64,000 bases of DNA from Sphingomonas sp. HITSZ_GF. GTDB lineage: Bacteria; Pseudomonadota; Alphaproteobacteria; Sphingomonadales; Sphingomonadaceae. The position numbers and the translations under genes are program-made. The notes under the pieces were generated by a model, which was not told where the DNA came from, made no database searches, and saw nothing but the letters and a program-made list of their open reading frames with translations. Location of the stretch: positions 248,001 through 312,000 of the forward strand of contig NZ_JARQXA010000003.1 of assembly GCF_029543155.1 (NCBI RefSeq), read 5' to 3'. The stretch's first letter is position 1; every line of letters begins with the position of its first letter. Of this stretch, positions 23,964 to 31,535 are shown in pieces.

Positions 23964-23973
23964 TCATTATAGA
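23964..23973 (-). promoter_or_regulatory. -10 element of the 133-residue hypothetical gene
   Basis: On the minus strand CCTCTATAATG (TATAAT is the complement of 23966-23971), about 23 bases before the TTG start. It is the same CTCTATAATG form seen ahead of fliF. No TTGACA box lies at 16-18 bases. Confidence 0.5.
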
Positions 23974-24023
23974 GGCGTCAACCAATCTAGACGCGCGAAC
24001 CCGCCGAAACCGTCGCACGGGCA

Positions 24024-24059
24024 CAAAAAAAGAAGGCCGGGACTTGCGTCCCGGCCTTC
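24024..24059 (-). terminator. Flagellin gene terminator
   Basis: On the minus strand: perfect 12-bp stem GAAGGCCGGGAC/GTCCCGGCCTTC with a 4-base loop, followed by TTTTTTTGTG. This is a strong terminator, fitting a highly expressed gene. Confidence 0.93.
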
Positions 24060-24095
24060 TCGTCAGGGCTATAGACTCCAGGGAAAAGTCCAGCC

Positions 24096-24950
24096 TTAAC
24101 GGAACAGCGACGTGATGGTCGACGGCGCCTGGTTGGCGATCGACAGAGCCTGCACGCCCAGCTGCTGCTTGACCTGCAGAGCCTGCAGCTTTGCAGATTC
24201 CTTGGCCAGGTCGGCGTCGACGAGGTTGCCGATGCCGCCCTCGATCACGTCCGAGAGCTTGCTCGTGAAGGTCGACTGCGCGTCGATCTTGCGCGAGGCA
24301 GCGCCCAGCGTGCTGAGGCTGGTCTTCAGGTTCGCCTGGGTGGTGGTGATCGTGTCGATCATCGCCTGCGCCGAGGCCTGGCTGCTGATGTTGCCCGAAG
24401 CCGAAACGGTGATGACCGAGCCGCCAAGGTCGAGACCCTGGTTGGCAACGCTCAGCGAGTCCGGATCCCAGGTGGTCGAGCCGGTGTTCGAGTCCTTCAG
24501 CGACTGAAGGGCCGAAACCGTACCGCCCGAAGCCTTCAGCAGGTTCGTGCCGTTGAAGTCAGACGAGTTCACGATCGTGGTGATCTGGTCGCGCAGCGCA
24601 ACGAAGTCGCTGTTGAGCGCGTCACGGGTCGCCGTGTCGATACCGGAGTCGGCAGCCTGGTAGGCCTTCGCCTTCATCTGGTTCACGACGTCCGAGATCT
24701 GCTCGGCGCCAGCCACCGCCACGTCGGTCACGCTCTTGGCGCGGCTCAGCGACGAAGACACGGCTGCGAGGCCGCCCATGTCGCCACGCAGGCCCTGAGC
24801 AATGGTGTACGAGGCCGAATCGTCCTTGGTCGACGCAACCTTCAGGCCGGTGTTGATGCGGCTCTGAACCTGCGACAGGCCCTTGTTCGTGTCGTTGAGG
24901 CTCTGGAGAGCCGCCATCGCACCGACGTTGGTGTTAACCGAAAATGCCAT
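24096..24950 (-). CDS. Flagellin
   Basis: A 284-residue flagellin with the D0/D1 N-terminal signature (FSVNTNVGAMAALQSLNDTNKGLSQVQSRINTGLKV-type) and the matching C-terminal helix ending QQLGVQALSIANQAPSTITSLFR. The surface domain is very short, as in Caulobacter-type flagellins of 25-30 kDa. It is the only flagellin gene in the window; no fliD cap or fliS chaperone gene is nearby. A CCTATAAG element lies about 105 bases upstream, which leaves a long structured leader where the FlbT protein encoded in this window may act. I leave the symbol blank because fliC and fljK naming differs between lineages. Confidence 0.97.
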   Translation of the reverse strand: MAFSVNTNVGAMAALQSLNDTNKGLSQVQSRINTGLKVASTKDDSASYTIAQGLRGDMGGLAAVSSSLSRAKSVTDVAVAGAEQISDVVNQMKAKAYQAADSGIDTATRDALNSDFVALRDQITTIVNSSDFNGTNLLKASGGTVSALQSLKDSNTGSTTWDPDSLSVANQGLDLGGSVITVSASGNISSQASAQAMIDTITTTQANLKTSLSTLGAASRKIDAQSTFTSKLSDVIEGGIGNLVDADLAKESAKLQALQVKQQLGVQALSIANQAPSTITSLFR

Positions 24951-25062
24951 TCTACTATCCTTCTTGGATCAAGGGCTGCTTCTGCGGCCCGAACCGGAGA
25001 CGCCGGTTCACGACGGAACGTGATCGGTACGCCCGCAAGATCATTGTGGGAAAACTTATAGG
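24951..25062 (-). promoter_or_regulatory. Flagellin promoter and structured 5' leader
   Basis: The -10 element is TATAAG (complement of 25055-25060) in the context GGTCATCCTATAAG, shared with the flgE promoter (GGTCATCCTACAAT). The predicted leader is about 95-100 bases. It has two overlapping hairpins sharing the same four bases: GAACCGG/CCGGTTC (24991-25009) and GTTC/GAAC (25006-25019), so only one can form at a time. AAGGAT precedes the ATG. In Caulobacter FlbT acts on the flagellin leader; this leader is a natural candidate for the same control. Confidence 0.5.
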
Positions 25063-25160
25063 ATGACCCAAATTTCCCCGCGAATTTAGTTGGTTAGCGC
25101 GGAGTTAATTCGGGCTGGCAGCTGCTCGGGGCCAGCGAATCCAAGGGCTTAGCCTCATAT

Positions 25161-25242
25161 CGTCATCCCGGCGAAAGCCGGGATCTCGTGCGGCCCCTGC
25201 CCCGCGCCTTCGCCTGAGATCCCGGCTTCCGCCGGGATGACG
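25161..25242. repeat. Palindromic repeat, CGTCATCCCGGCGAAAG family, copy 1
   Basis: Outer arms CGTCATCCCGGCGAAAGCCGGGAT and ATCCCGGCTTCCGCCGGGATGACG are each a hairpin and also complementary to one another. A second copy lies at 49765-49844 and a half copy at 50563-50590. It is located between the flagellin promoter and the 3' end of flgH. Confidence 0.85.
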
Positions 25243-25307
25243 GCTGGAACGAAAATCGCCCCGCAGCCTGGGCTGCGAGGCGATCCTCTTTTCGTCCGGT
25301 GACGGGC

Positions 25308-26063
25308 TCAGAAGGGGAAGAGCGCGTCGTAGATCTGCTGCCCCCAGCGCGCCTGCTGCGCGTCGGTGAGCTGGCCCTTGCCGCCATAGATCACGCGCGC
25401 CTCGGCGATCTGCGAATGGCGGATCGAGTTGTCGCGGGCGATATCCTCGGGCCGGATCAGGCCGGTGATGATCAGCTCGCGCATCTCGAAGTTCACGCGG
25501 ACTTCCTGGCGGCCCTTGATCATCAGATTGCCGTTGGGCAGCACCTGAGTGACGATCGCGGCCATCGTCATGTTGATCGTCTCGGAACGCGCGGTGGTGC
25601 CGCCACCGGCGTACTTGGAGCCCGAATTGGTCTCGAGCGCGGCATTGGCATCGGCACCGAGCAGCTTCTTGACCGGGCTGATGTTGAGCAGGCCGCCGAG
25701 GCCGCCGCTCTCGCTGCCGCCGCGGGTGCGCGAGGTGTTGTTGCCCAGGTCCGCCTTGTCGGCGATGTTGATCTTGATCGTCAGGATGTCGCCGAGCTTG
25801 TTCGCGCGCTGGTCGCGGAACAGCGCGCCGGCGCCGGTGCGGAACAGCGAGGCGTTGCCGCCCTGCGCCTGCGTGGCGGCGACCGGCGTGGTGGCGCGGC
25901 CGCTGCGGTCCGCCGGCATCGCCAGCGACGGCTCGATCTCCGGCGCCTCGACCGGCTGGATCTCCGAAAGCTTGGGCGCCTTGCCGACGGCCTTCAGCCG
26001 ACCGGCCGCACCGCAACCCGAAAGCGTGGCGGCCAGCGCCACCGCGAGAATGATCTTACGCAT
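25308..26063 (-). CDS. flgH: Flagellar L-ring lipoprotein FlgH
   Basis: A 251-residue lipoprotein: signal peptide with lipobox LSGC at about residues 14-17. The conserved FlgH core is clear: SLFRTGAGALFRDQRANKLGDILTIKINIADKADLGNNTSRTRGG, and further on VLPNGNLMIKGRQEVRVNFEMRELIITGLIRPEDIARDNSI and the C-terminal RWGQQIYDALFPF. It forms the outer-membrane L-ring. Last gene of the flgF-flgG-flgA-flgH operon, 17 bases behind flgA. Confidence 0.97.
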   Translation of the reverse strand: MRKIILAVALAATLSGCGAAGRLKAVGKAPKLSEIQPVEAPEIEPSLAMPADRSGRATTPVAATQAQGGNASLFRTGAGALFRDQRANKLGDILTIKINIADKADLGNNTSRTRGGSESGGLGGLLNISPVKKLLGADANAALETNSGSKYAGGGTTARSETINMTMAAIVTQVLPNGNLMIKGRQEVRVNFEMRELIITGLIRPEDIARDNSIRHSQIAEARVIYGGKGQLTDAQQARWGQQIYDALFPF

Positions 26064-26080
26064 GCTGTTTTCCCTGCAAG

Positions 26081-26509
26081 CTATGGCGTGACGATCCGCA
26101 CGGTGCCCGAGGCCTCTACGACCCCGTCCAAAGTGCGGTTGGTGGCATTTGCGACGACGCGAACCGCATCGCCCTTCGAACCGCCGCCGAGCGCACGGCC
26201 CGACGCGGTGATGATCAGCGCGCCGCTGACGATGCGGATCGTCACCGGCTCGCCGCGGCGGACCATCTGCGGGCGCATCAGGTCGCTCTGGCGCACCACC
26301 GTGCCCGCAGGCAGGTTGCGCGCGGCTTCCATGCCGGACGCCTGATCGATGGTGAGCGCCCCGCGCGCAGTTGCGGCAGGCCGCTGCTCGACCGCAAAGT
26401 CGCCCGCCTCGATGCGGTCGCCCTTCTGCACGGCATGGCCGAGCACCGCGACCGGCACTTCTTCCGGCGCGCCGAGCGCGAGCAGCGCGAAGCTGAGAAG
26501 GCTCATCAT
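26081..26509 (-). CDS. flgA: P-ring assembly chaperone FlgA
   Basis: A 142-residue protein. The start gives a short hydrophobic leader (MMSLLSFALLALGAPEE) likely to direct export. The rest is the SAF/ChapFlgA domain: VPVAVLGHAVQKGDRIEAGDFAVEQRP, then GMEAARNLPAGTVVRQSDLMRPQMVRRGEPVTIRI and ALGGGSKGDAVRVVANATNRTLDGVVEASGTVRIV. FlgA assists FlgI polymerisation in the periplasm. It is shorter than enterobacterial FlgA because the N-terminal wing is missing, which is common in alphaproteobacteria. The start overlaps the flgG stop; a second ATG follows three bases later. Confidence 0.93.
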   Translation of the reverse strand: MMSLLSFALLALGAPEEVPVAVLGHAVQKGDRIEAGDFAVEQRPAATARGALTIDQASGMEAARNLPAGTVVRQSDLMRPQMVRRGEPVTIRIVSGALIITASGRALGGGSKGDAVRVVANATNRTLDGVVEASGTVRIVTP

Positions 26510-27291
26510 CAGCGCAGCTGGCTGGTGGTGGCCAGCATCTCGTCGGCGGTCTTCACGACGCGGCTGTTCATCTCATAGGCGCGCTGCGCGGTGATCAGCG
26601 CAGTGATCTCGGCCACCGGATTGACGTTCGAAGCCTCGACGAAGCCCTGCATCAGCGTGCCGAAGCCGGGATCGCCCGGGGCGCCGACGATCGGCGCACC
26701 CGAGGCCGAGGTTTCGAGGAAGAGGTTGCCGCCCTTCGCCTCGAGGCCGCCTTCGTTGACGAAGGTGGCGAGCTGGAGCTGGCCGAGCGTCTGCGGCGTC
26801 GGATCGCCCGACAGCACGACATCGACCTGGCCGGTCTTGGAGACGGTGACGCTCACTGCGTTCTGCGGCACGGTGATGCCGGGCTGGACCGGGAAACCGT
26901 CCGAATTGACCAGCTCGCCCTGATCCGACACGCCGAACGAGCCGTCACGGGTATAGCCGGTCGAGCCATCGGGCAGCGTGATCTGGAAATAGCCATGGCC
27001 CTGGATCGCCAGGTCATACTGGTTGTCGGTCTGCTGGGCGGCGCCCTGCTCGTTGATCCGGTAGATCGCGCCGGTCTTCACGCCCGAGCCGATCTGGATG
27101 CCGGTGGGGCTCTGGGTCTGCGCGCTGGTCGACGAGCCGGGGCGCACGACCTGCTCATAGAGAAGGTCCTGGAACTCGGCGCGCTGGCGCTTGAAGCCGG
27201 TGGTGTTCATGTTGGCGATGTTGTTCGAGATCACATCGACATTGGTCTGCTGCGCGAGCATGCCCGTCGCGGCGATGGAAAGCGTACGCAT
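26509..27291 (-). CDS. flgG: Flagellar distal rod protein FlgG
   Basis: A 260-residue protein of exact family length. N-terminus MRTLSIAATGMLAQQTNVDVISNNIANMNTTGFKRQRAEF carries the rod/hook motif and the FlgG-type FKRQRAEFQDLLYE segment. C-terminus VNPVAEITALITAQRAYEMNSRVVKTADEMLATTSQLR. It builds the distal rod. It lies between flgF (27 bases upstream) and flgA (overlap). Confidence 0.98.
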   Translation of the reverse strand: MRTLSIAATGMLAQQTNVDVISNNIANMNTTGFKRQRAEFQDLLYEQVVRPGSSTSAQTQSPTGIQIGSGVKTGAIYRINEQGAAQQTDNQYDLAIQGHGYFQITLPDGSTGYTRDGSFGVSDQGELVNSDGFPVQPGITVPQNAVSVTVSKTGQVDVVLSGDPTPQTLGQLQLATFVNEGGLEAKGGNLFLETSASGAPIVGAPGDPGFGTLMQGFVEASNVNPVAEITALITAQRAYEMNSRVVKTADEMLATTSQLR

Positions 27292-27318
27292 TGGCTAGGT
27301 CCTTATGCTCGTTGAGGG

Positions 27319-28056
27319 TCAGCCGATGCGGCTGAGCTTGTCGATCGCCGACTTGCGCATGTCGTTCATGCTCTGGGAGAGGTTCTGGCTCGTCTGATAG
27401 GCGCGCAGGATCTCGACCATGTCGGTGGTCTCCTGGATTGCGTTGACGTTCGAGCCTTCGAGGCCGCCGCTCAACAGATGCGTCTCGCCCGAGGGCAGCT
27501 CGCGGCCGCCGGTGCCGTTGAACAGCCCGTCGCCGCGCGGATCGACGCTCGCCTCGTTGAACTGCGTCACGGTGATGCGGCCGAAGGGCCCGCCCGGGCC
27601 GTTGACCGTGCCGTCCTTGCCGATCTGGATCTGGTTGGCGGCTTCTGCCGGGATCGTGATCGGCTTGCCGCCCTCGCCCAGCACCTTGTTGCCGCTCGAG
27701 GTGGCGAGCTCACCCGAGGGGAGCATCTTGAGCTGGCCCGCGCGCGTATAGGCAGTCGAGCCGTCGGGCGCCTGGACCGACAGATAGCCCTGCCCTTCGA
27801 TCATCACGTCGAGCGCGTTGCCGGTCGGCTGGAAGCCGCCCTGGCTGAAATCATGTACCGCGCCGTAATCGAGCACGAACGCAGTCTGCTGCGCCGGCTT
27901 CACCGCGCTCTCTGTCTTCTCCACATATTCGCGGAAGACCGGCTGCTCGCGCTTGAAGCCAACCGTGTTCATGTTGGCGAGGTTGTTCGCCGCCACGTCC
28001 ATGCGGCGGCGGAGCGCCGTTTCCTGGCTGAGCAGCACGTAGGAAGAAATGTCCAC
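27319..28056 (-). CDS. flgF: Flagellar proximal rod protein FlgF
   Basis: A 245-residue protein starting at GTG (MDISSYVLLSQETALRRRMDVAANNLANMNTVGFKRE), preceded by GAGGGA. The rod signature is present, and the C-terminal helix is NAIQETTDMVEILRAYQTSQNLSQSMNDMRKSAIDKLSRIG. FlgF sits between the proximal and distal rod. First gene of flgF-flgG-flgA-flgH, divergent from fliL across a shared palindrome-containing region. Confidence 0.96.
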   Translation of the reverse strand: MDISSYVLLSQETALRRRMDVAANNLANMNTVGFKREQPVFREYVEKTESAVKPAQQTAFVLDYGAVHDFSQGGFQPTGNALDVMIEGQGYLSVQAPDGSTAYTRAGQLKMLPSGELATSSGNKVLGEGGKPITIPAEAANQIQIGKDGTVNGPGGPFGRITVTQFNEASVDPRGDGLFNGTGGRELPSGETHLLSGGLEGSNVNAIQETTDMVEILRAYQTSQNLSQSMNDMRKSAIDKLSRIG

Positions 28057-28083
28057 CGGACGTCCCTCAAAAATTCGGCACTA

Positions 28084-28116
28084 GGCAACAATTGCCGGGC
28101 GCTCCTCCTATAATAG
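28084..28116. promoter_or_regulatory. Divergent fliL/flgF promoter region with palindrome
   Basis: Palindrome GGCAACAATTGCC (28084-28096) is followed after 12 bases by TATAAT (28109-28114). The latter is inside CTATAATAG, which also reads TATTAT on the minus strand, toward flgF. The fliL ATG I accept lies 57 bases beyond the -10 element. Confidence 0.6.
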
Positions 28117-28170
28117 AACGAAATGCACCGACGCGGTGTCGGCGTGCAGATTTCGGAAGGTCACCAGGGA

Positions 28171-28725
28171 ATGTCGTCTCCGGAAATCATCGAGGAGGGC
28201 GCGGAGGCTGCGAAGGCGGCCAAGCCCAAGTCGAAGAAGAAGCTGATCCTCATCGGTGCCGCGGCGGGTGTCCTGCTGCTGGGCGGCGGTGGTGCGACTG
28301 CCTTCATGCTCTCGGGCGGCAGCGCCAAGGCAGAGACCGCCGAGGGCGGTCATGCCAAGCCGGAAGCCAAGGCGGCCGAAGGCGGCCATGGCGACAGCGG
28401 CGGTGAGGCAGAGGGCGGCAAGGACGCCTATCTCGACGTGCCCGCTTTCATGGTGAACCTGCGCTCGCCCGACGGGCAGGCGCGCTTCCTGAAGCTGCAC
28501 TTCATGATCGTTCCCGGCGACGGCATTGCGCCCGACGCGATGAAGGAGAAGCTGCCGCTGCTGCTCGACAGCTTCCAGCCCTTCCTGCGCGAGCTGCGCC
28601 CCGAGGACCTGGCGGGTTCCGCCGCCGTCTTCCGCATCAAGGAAGAAATGATGGTGCGCAGCACCGCCACGCTTGGCGAGGGCCAGGTGAAGGACATCCT
28701 CATTCAGGACCTGGTCCAGCAATGA
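28171..28725 (+). CDS. fliL: Flagellar basal-body protein FliL
   Basis: A 184-residue protein: a basic cytoplasmic tail (KAAKPKSKKK), one membrane helix (LILIGAAAGVLLLGGGGATAFML), a flexible linker and the periplasmic FliL domain (YLDVPAFMVNLRSPDGQARFLKLHFMIVPGD ... VKDILIQDLVQQ). FliL stabilises stators and supports rotation. I chose the ATG after CCAGGGA; an ATG 48 bases upstream falls at the likely transcription start and lacks a ribosome site. The stop overlaps the fliM start (ATGA). Confidence 0.94.
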   Translation: MSSPEIIEEGAEAAKAAKPKSKKKLILIGAAAGVLLLGGGGATAFMLSGGSAKAETAEGGHAKPEAKAAEGGHGDSGGEAEGGKDAYLDVPAFMVNLRSPDGQARFLKLHFMIVPGDGIAPDAMKEKLPLLLDSFQPFLRELRPEDLAGSAAVFRIKEEMMVRSTATLGEGQVKDILIQDLVQQ

Positions 28726-29744
28726 TCGATCTCGAGGATTTCGACCTGCCCGATCCGCCGGCGCCCCCGGGCGACATCGGCGGCGGCAGCTTCGACCAGG
28801 CGGACATCGATGCGCTGTTCGGCGACTTCGGGCCCACCGTGGGCAAGAAGGGCCTGCGCGCGGTCATCGAGTCCAAGGTCATCAGCCACGAGCGTCTGCC
28901 GATGCTCGAAGTGGTGTGCGACCGCGTCGTCCGCTCGTTCGCGAGCTCGATGCGCAACCTCACTTCGGACGGCGTCGACGTGAGCCTGGAGGAAGTGACC
29001 TCCACCCGCTTCGGCGAGTTCATGAACCGCGTCGCCCTCCCCGCGATGGTCGGCGTGTTCAAGATCGAGGAGTGGGAGAGCTACGGTCTGGTCACGGTCG
29101 ATTCCAACCTGATCTACTCGGTGGTCGACGCGTTGCTCGGCGGCCGTGGCGGCGCCGGTTCGCCGGTGGTGATCGACGGCCGTGCCTTCACCACGATCGA
29201 GACCGGACTGGTCTCACGCATGCTGAGCCTGGCGCTCTCCGACTTCTCGGAGGCATTCGCGCCGATCGAGCCGGTGAACATGAACCTCGAGCGCATCGAG
29301 ACCAATCCGCGCTTCGCGGCGATCGCCGGCGTCTCCAACATCTGCGCCACCGCGACCTTCCGCGTCGACATGGACGGGCGCGGCGGACAGTTCACGCTGG
29401 TCTTCCCCTACGCCACGCTCGAGCCGGTGCGCGACAAGCTGCTCCAGCGCTTCATGGGCGAGAAGAGCGGCCGCGACAGCATCTGGGAAGCGCATATGGC
29501 CGCCGAGGTGCGCAAGACGCGCGTCTCGATGAACGTGCTGCTCGGCGAGAAGGCGATGTCGATCGCCGACCTGCGCAGCCTCGAGATCGGCCAGACGATC
29601 GCGCTCCACAAGAGCCCCGACGATCCCCTCGACATCGCCTGTGGCGGCGTGAAGCTCGCCCAGGGCCAGATCGGCCAGCGCAGCGGCAAGGTCGCCGTGC
29701 GCCTGGTCAACGACGTTTCCTCCGACAAGAAGGTGAAGCAATGA
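28722..29744 (+). CDS. fliM: Flagellar motor switch protein FliM
   Basis: A 340-residue protein. The N-terminal CheY-binding peptide is recognisable (SFDQADIDALFGDFG). The middle domain has the FliM pattern (LEEVTSTRFGEFMNRVALPAMVGVFKIEEWESYGLVTVDSNLIYSVVDALLGGRGG), and the C-terminus is a SpoA domain (VSMNVLLGEKAMSIADLRSLEIGQTIALHKSPDDPLDIACGGVKLAQGQIG). It links FliG to the FliN base and receives the chemotaxis signal. Coupled to fliL and to the next gene by ATGA overlaps. Confidence 0.97.
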   Translation: MIDLEDFDLPDPPAPPGDIGGGSFDQADIDALFGDFGPTVGKKGLRAVIESKVISHERLPMLEVVCDRVVRSFASSMRNLTSDGVDVSLEEVTSTRFGEFMNRVALPAMVGVFKIEEWESYGLVTVDSNLIYSVVDALLGGRGGAGSPVVIDGRAFTTIETGLVSRMLSLALSDFSEAFAPIEPVNMNLERIETNPRFAAIAGVSNICATATFRVDMDGRGGQFTLVFPYATLEPVRDKLLQRFMGEKSGRDSIWEAHMAAEVRKTRVSMNVLLGEKAMSIADLRSLEIGQTIALHKSPDDPLDIACGGVKLAQGQIGQRSGKVAVRLVNDVSSDKKVKQ

Positions 29745-30148
29745 GCATCGCGCTACTCGCCAACGTGCTGACGATCATCCTGTGCATGGCCGTGCTCGTG
29801 CAGAGCGTGCGGATGATGAAGAGCCTGCGTACCGTGAAGGACGGCGCGCTGACCCAGGTGGTCGAGGCGCTGCAGGTCGCCACCGTCCAGGCCCGCGCCG
29901 TGCTTTCGGACATGAAGCACACGCTCGGCACCGATTGCGCCCGCCATGCCCAGCTGGTCGAGCGCGCCCGCGAGCTGCGCGACGAGCTGAGCCTGATGAC
30001 CGGCATCGCCGATTCCGCCGCCGAGCGGATCGTCAACGCGGTGAGCCTGGCCAATGCGCAGCGTAGCCCGTCGGAAGGCGAAGCGGCCGCAACGGCGGAA
30101 GCCGAAGCGATTGCCGAAGCCGTTGCCGCGATGGCGGAAGCTGCGTGA
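29741..30148 (+). CDS. DUF6468-type flagellar membrane protein
   Basis: A 135-residue protein with one N-terminal membrane helix (SIALLANVLTIILCMAVLVQSVRMM), a helical region DGALTQVVEALQVATVQARAVLSDMKHTL, another helix with ARELRDELSLMTGIADSAAERIV, and an Ala/Glu-rich tail. Proteins of this layout (from memory annotated as DUF6468) sit behind fliL-fliM in many alphaproteobacterial flagellar clusters. The function is unknown. It overlaps fliM by 4 bases, and its stop overlaps the next start (TGATG). Confidence 0.75.
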   Translation: MSIALLANVLTIILCMAVLVQSVRMMKSLRTVKDGALTQVVEALQVATVQARAVLSDMKHTLGTDCARHAQLVERARELRDELSLMTGIADSAAERIVNAVSLANAQRSPSEGEAAATAEAEAIAEAVAAMAEAA

Positions 30149-30738
30149 TGGCACGCCCCTCGCTTCTTCTGCTCACCGCCGGCGTGACCGGGCTCGCAGT
30201 GGTCGCCAATGCGGCGACGATCGCGACGGGTGCGCAGGACAACAGCCCGAACACCACGCGGCTGGGCAATGCGATCACCCAGGACATGAACGACCGCGAC
30301 GCTGCCGCTGCGCGCCGCAAGCGCGGGCTCGACCTGCGCGAGCAGGCAGCCAAGGCGGCATCCGCGCGGCTCGCCGCCGATGTCGAGGCGCGCAAGAAGC
30401 AGGACGAGGCGCAGCAGCAGATTGCCGGCGGCCCGAACGCCGCGCCCAGCGGCGCGCCCAACCCGGCGGACTCGCAGTTCGACGAGCTGGCCCGCATCTA
30501 CCAGGCGATGAAGCCCAAGGCCGCCGCGGTGGTGTTCGAGCAGCTCGACATGGAAGTGCAGATGAAGGTCGCCCAGCGGATGCGCGAGCGCTCGACCGCG
30601 ATGATCATGGCCGCGATGACGCCCAAGGGTGCCGCAGCGCTGAGCATGGCGATGGCCCGGCGCAACGCGGGCAAGCCGCAGCCGCAACCACAGACGGCAG
30701 GGCGCGCTCCGGCCCCGGCAGGCTCCGCGCGGCGCTGA
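30148..30738 (+). CDS. MotE-like flagellar protein (MgtE-N-like domain)
   Basis: A 196-residue protein starting with a hydrophobic leader or helix (PSLLLLTAGVTGLAVVANAATIA), then a charged helical middle (RDAAAARRKRGLDLREQAAKAASARLAADVEARKKQDEAQQQ). The C-terminal domain is ELARIYQAMKPKAAAVVFEQLDMEVQMKVAQRMRERSTAMIMAAM, similar to the N-terminal domain of MgtE and FliG. This layout matches MotE, known in rhizobia as a periplasmic chaperone of the motility protein MotC. Fourth gene of the fliL-fliM unit; a strong bidirectional terminator follows. Assignment by domain and context. Confidence 0.72.
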   Translation: MARPSLLLLTAGVTGLAVVANAATIATGAQDNSPNTTRLGNAITQDMNDRDAAAARRKRGLDLREQAAKAASARLAADVEARKKQDEAQQQIAGGPNAAPSGAPNPADSQFDELARIYQAMKPKAAAVVFEQLDMEVQMKVAQRMRERSTAMIMAAMTPKGAAALSMAMARRNAGKPQPQPQTAGRAPAPAGSARR

Positions 30739-30755
30739 GCCGGACGGCGACAAAC

Positions 30756-30794
30756 AAAAAGCCCATCCCGGCACGCCGCCGGGATGGGCTTTTT
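30756..30794. terminator. Bidirectional terminator after the fliLM unit
   Basis: AAACAAAAA, perfect 12-bp stem GCCCATCCCGGC/GCCGGGATGGGC with a 5-base loop, then TTTTTG. It serves the convergent MotE-like gene and the minus-strand gene beyond. Confidence 0.92.
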
Positions 30795-30822
30795 GCTGTC
30801 CGCTTGCCTTGCCGGCGGAGGA

Positions 30823-31230
30823 TCAGCCGGTGCGGGCTTCGACCTCGACGATCAGGATGCGCACCAGCCCGGGCTCGGCGGCCTTGAGCGCCGCAGTGAG
30901 ATCGTGATCGAGCCGCTGGGCGTCGACCGCGCGCAGTGCCGAAGCGTTGAGCCGGGCGAATTCCAGCCCCGCCGCGATCGTGGCCGAGCGCAGCACCGGC
31001 ATCTCGCCGGTCACCTTCTTGGCGGTCTCGTCCGAGCCGGCATCGATCACCAGCTTGAAGGTGAGCGCGCCGTTGACCCGGTCGCTGTCGATGATCGGGA
31101 CAGTGACTTCCTCCATCGAGACGAGGTGCAGCCCTTCCCCACCGGCGGCGCCGCCGCCCGAGGCCAGCGCGCCGCCACCCGGCAGCGGCAATGCCGCAAG
31201 GCCCAGCGCAGCAAGCGTTTCGCGTCGCAA
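30823..31230 (-). CDS. Exported flagellar-cluster protein of 135 residues
   Basis: The start is TTG with CGGAGAAC upstream. The N-terminus MRRETLAALGLAALPLPGGGALASG looks like a signal peptide with a twin arginine. The mature part has VPIIDSDRVNGALTFKLVIDAGSDETAKKVTGEMPVLRSATIAAGLEFARLNASALRAVDAQRLDHDLTAAL..., ending ILIVEVEARTG; this strand-helix-strand layout resembles the periplasmic domain of FliL-like proteins. I do not recognise a named family. Its gene is divergent from the small membrane/TPR pair and converges on the MotE-like gene, so a periplasmic accessory role at the motor is plausible. Confidence 0.6.
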   Translation of the reverse strand: MRRETLAALGLAALPLPGGGALASGGGAAGGEGLHLVSMEEVTVPIIDSDRVNGALTFKLVIDAGSDETAKKVTGEMPVLRSATIAAGLEFARLNASALRAVDAQRLDHDLTAALKAAEPGLVRILIVEVEARTG

Positions 31231-31281
31231 AATCCGTTCTCCGATATCGGTACCCGGCGCGCCGCATGCGCACCCATCCCT

Positions 31282-31290
31282 CTATAATAG
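31282..31290. promoter_or_regulatory. Symmetric -10 element between two accessory flagellar genes
   Basis: CTATAATAG in the context CATCCCTCTATAATAGAATGG. TATAAT (31283-31288) faces the plus-strand small membrane protein 29 bases away; the minus strand reads TATTAT toward the 135-residue exported protein 52 bases away. Confidence 0.5.
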
Positions 31291-31316
31291 AATGGAATCA
31301 GCGAGCAGGTGACAAG

Positions 31317-31535
31317 TTGAGCTTCGATCAGCGCCCGGGAAAGATGCGTGTCGTCGCAGACGCGGCCAATGTGCGGACGGTTATCGACAACACCGCCCGG
31401 CCCGCGCCGCGGGCGACGGCGGCGCCTGCCACGGCCAAGCCGGGGCTGCCGATGCTCTCCGCCATCCTGTTCCTGCTCGCCTGCATCGGCGGCGGCGTGG
31501 CGATCGCCGTCATCCGCCCGTTCGGGCTCGGCTGA
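31317..31535 (+). CDS. Small single-helix membrane protein (72 residues)
   Basis: The TTG start is preceded by CAGGTGAC; an in-frame ATG 27 bases on (after GGGAAAG) is an alternative. The product is hydrophilic and Arg/Ala-rich for about 45 residues (MRVVADAANVRTVIDNTARP), then has a single C-terminal membrane helix (LSAILFLLACIGGGVAIAVI) and a short tail. I do not recognise a family. Its stop codon overlaps the ATG of the TPR gene (TGATG), so the two products are made together and may associate at the membrane. Confidence 0.6.
   Translation: MSFDQRPGKMRVVADAANVRTVIDNTARPAPRATAAPATAKPGLPMLSAILFLLACIGGGVAIAVIRPFGLG

Noticed and set aside
28123-28170. Extended FliL N-terminus from the upstream ATG
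   Set aside because: No ribosome site, position at the expected transcription start, and an N-terminus not seen in FliL.
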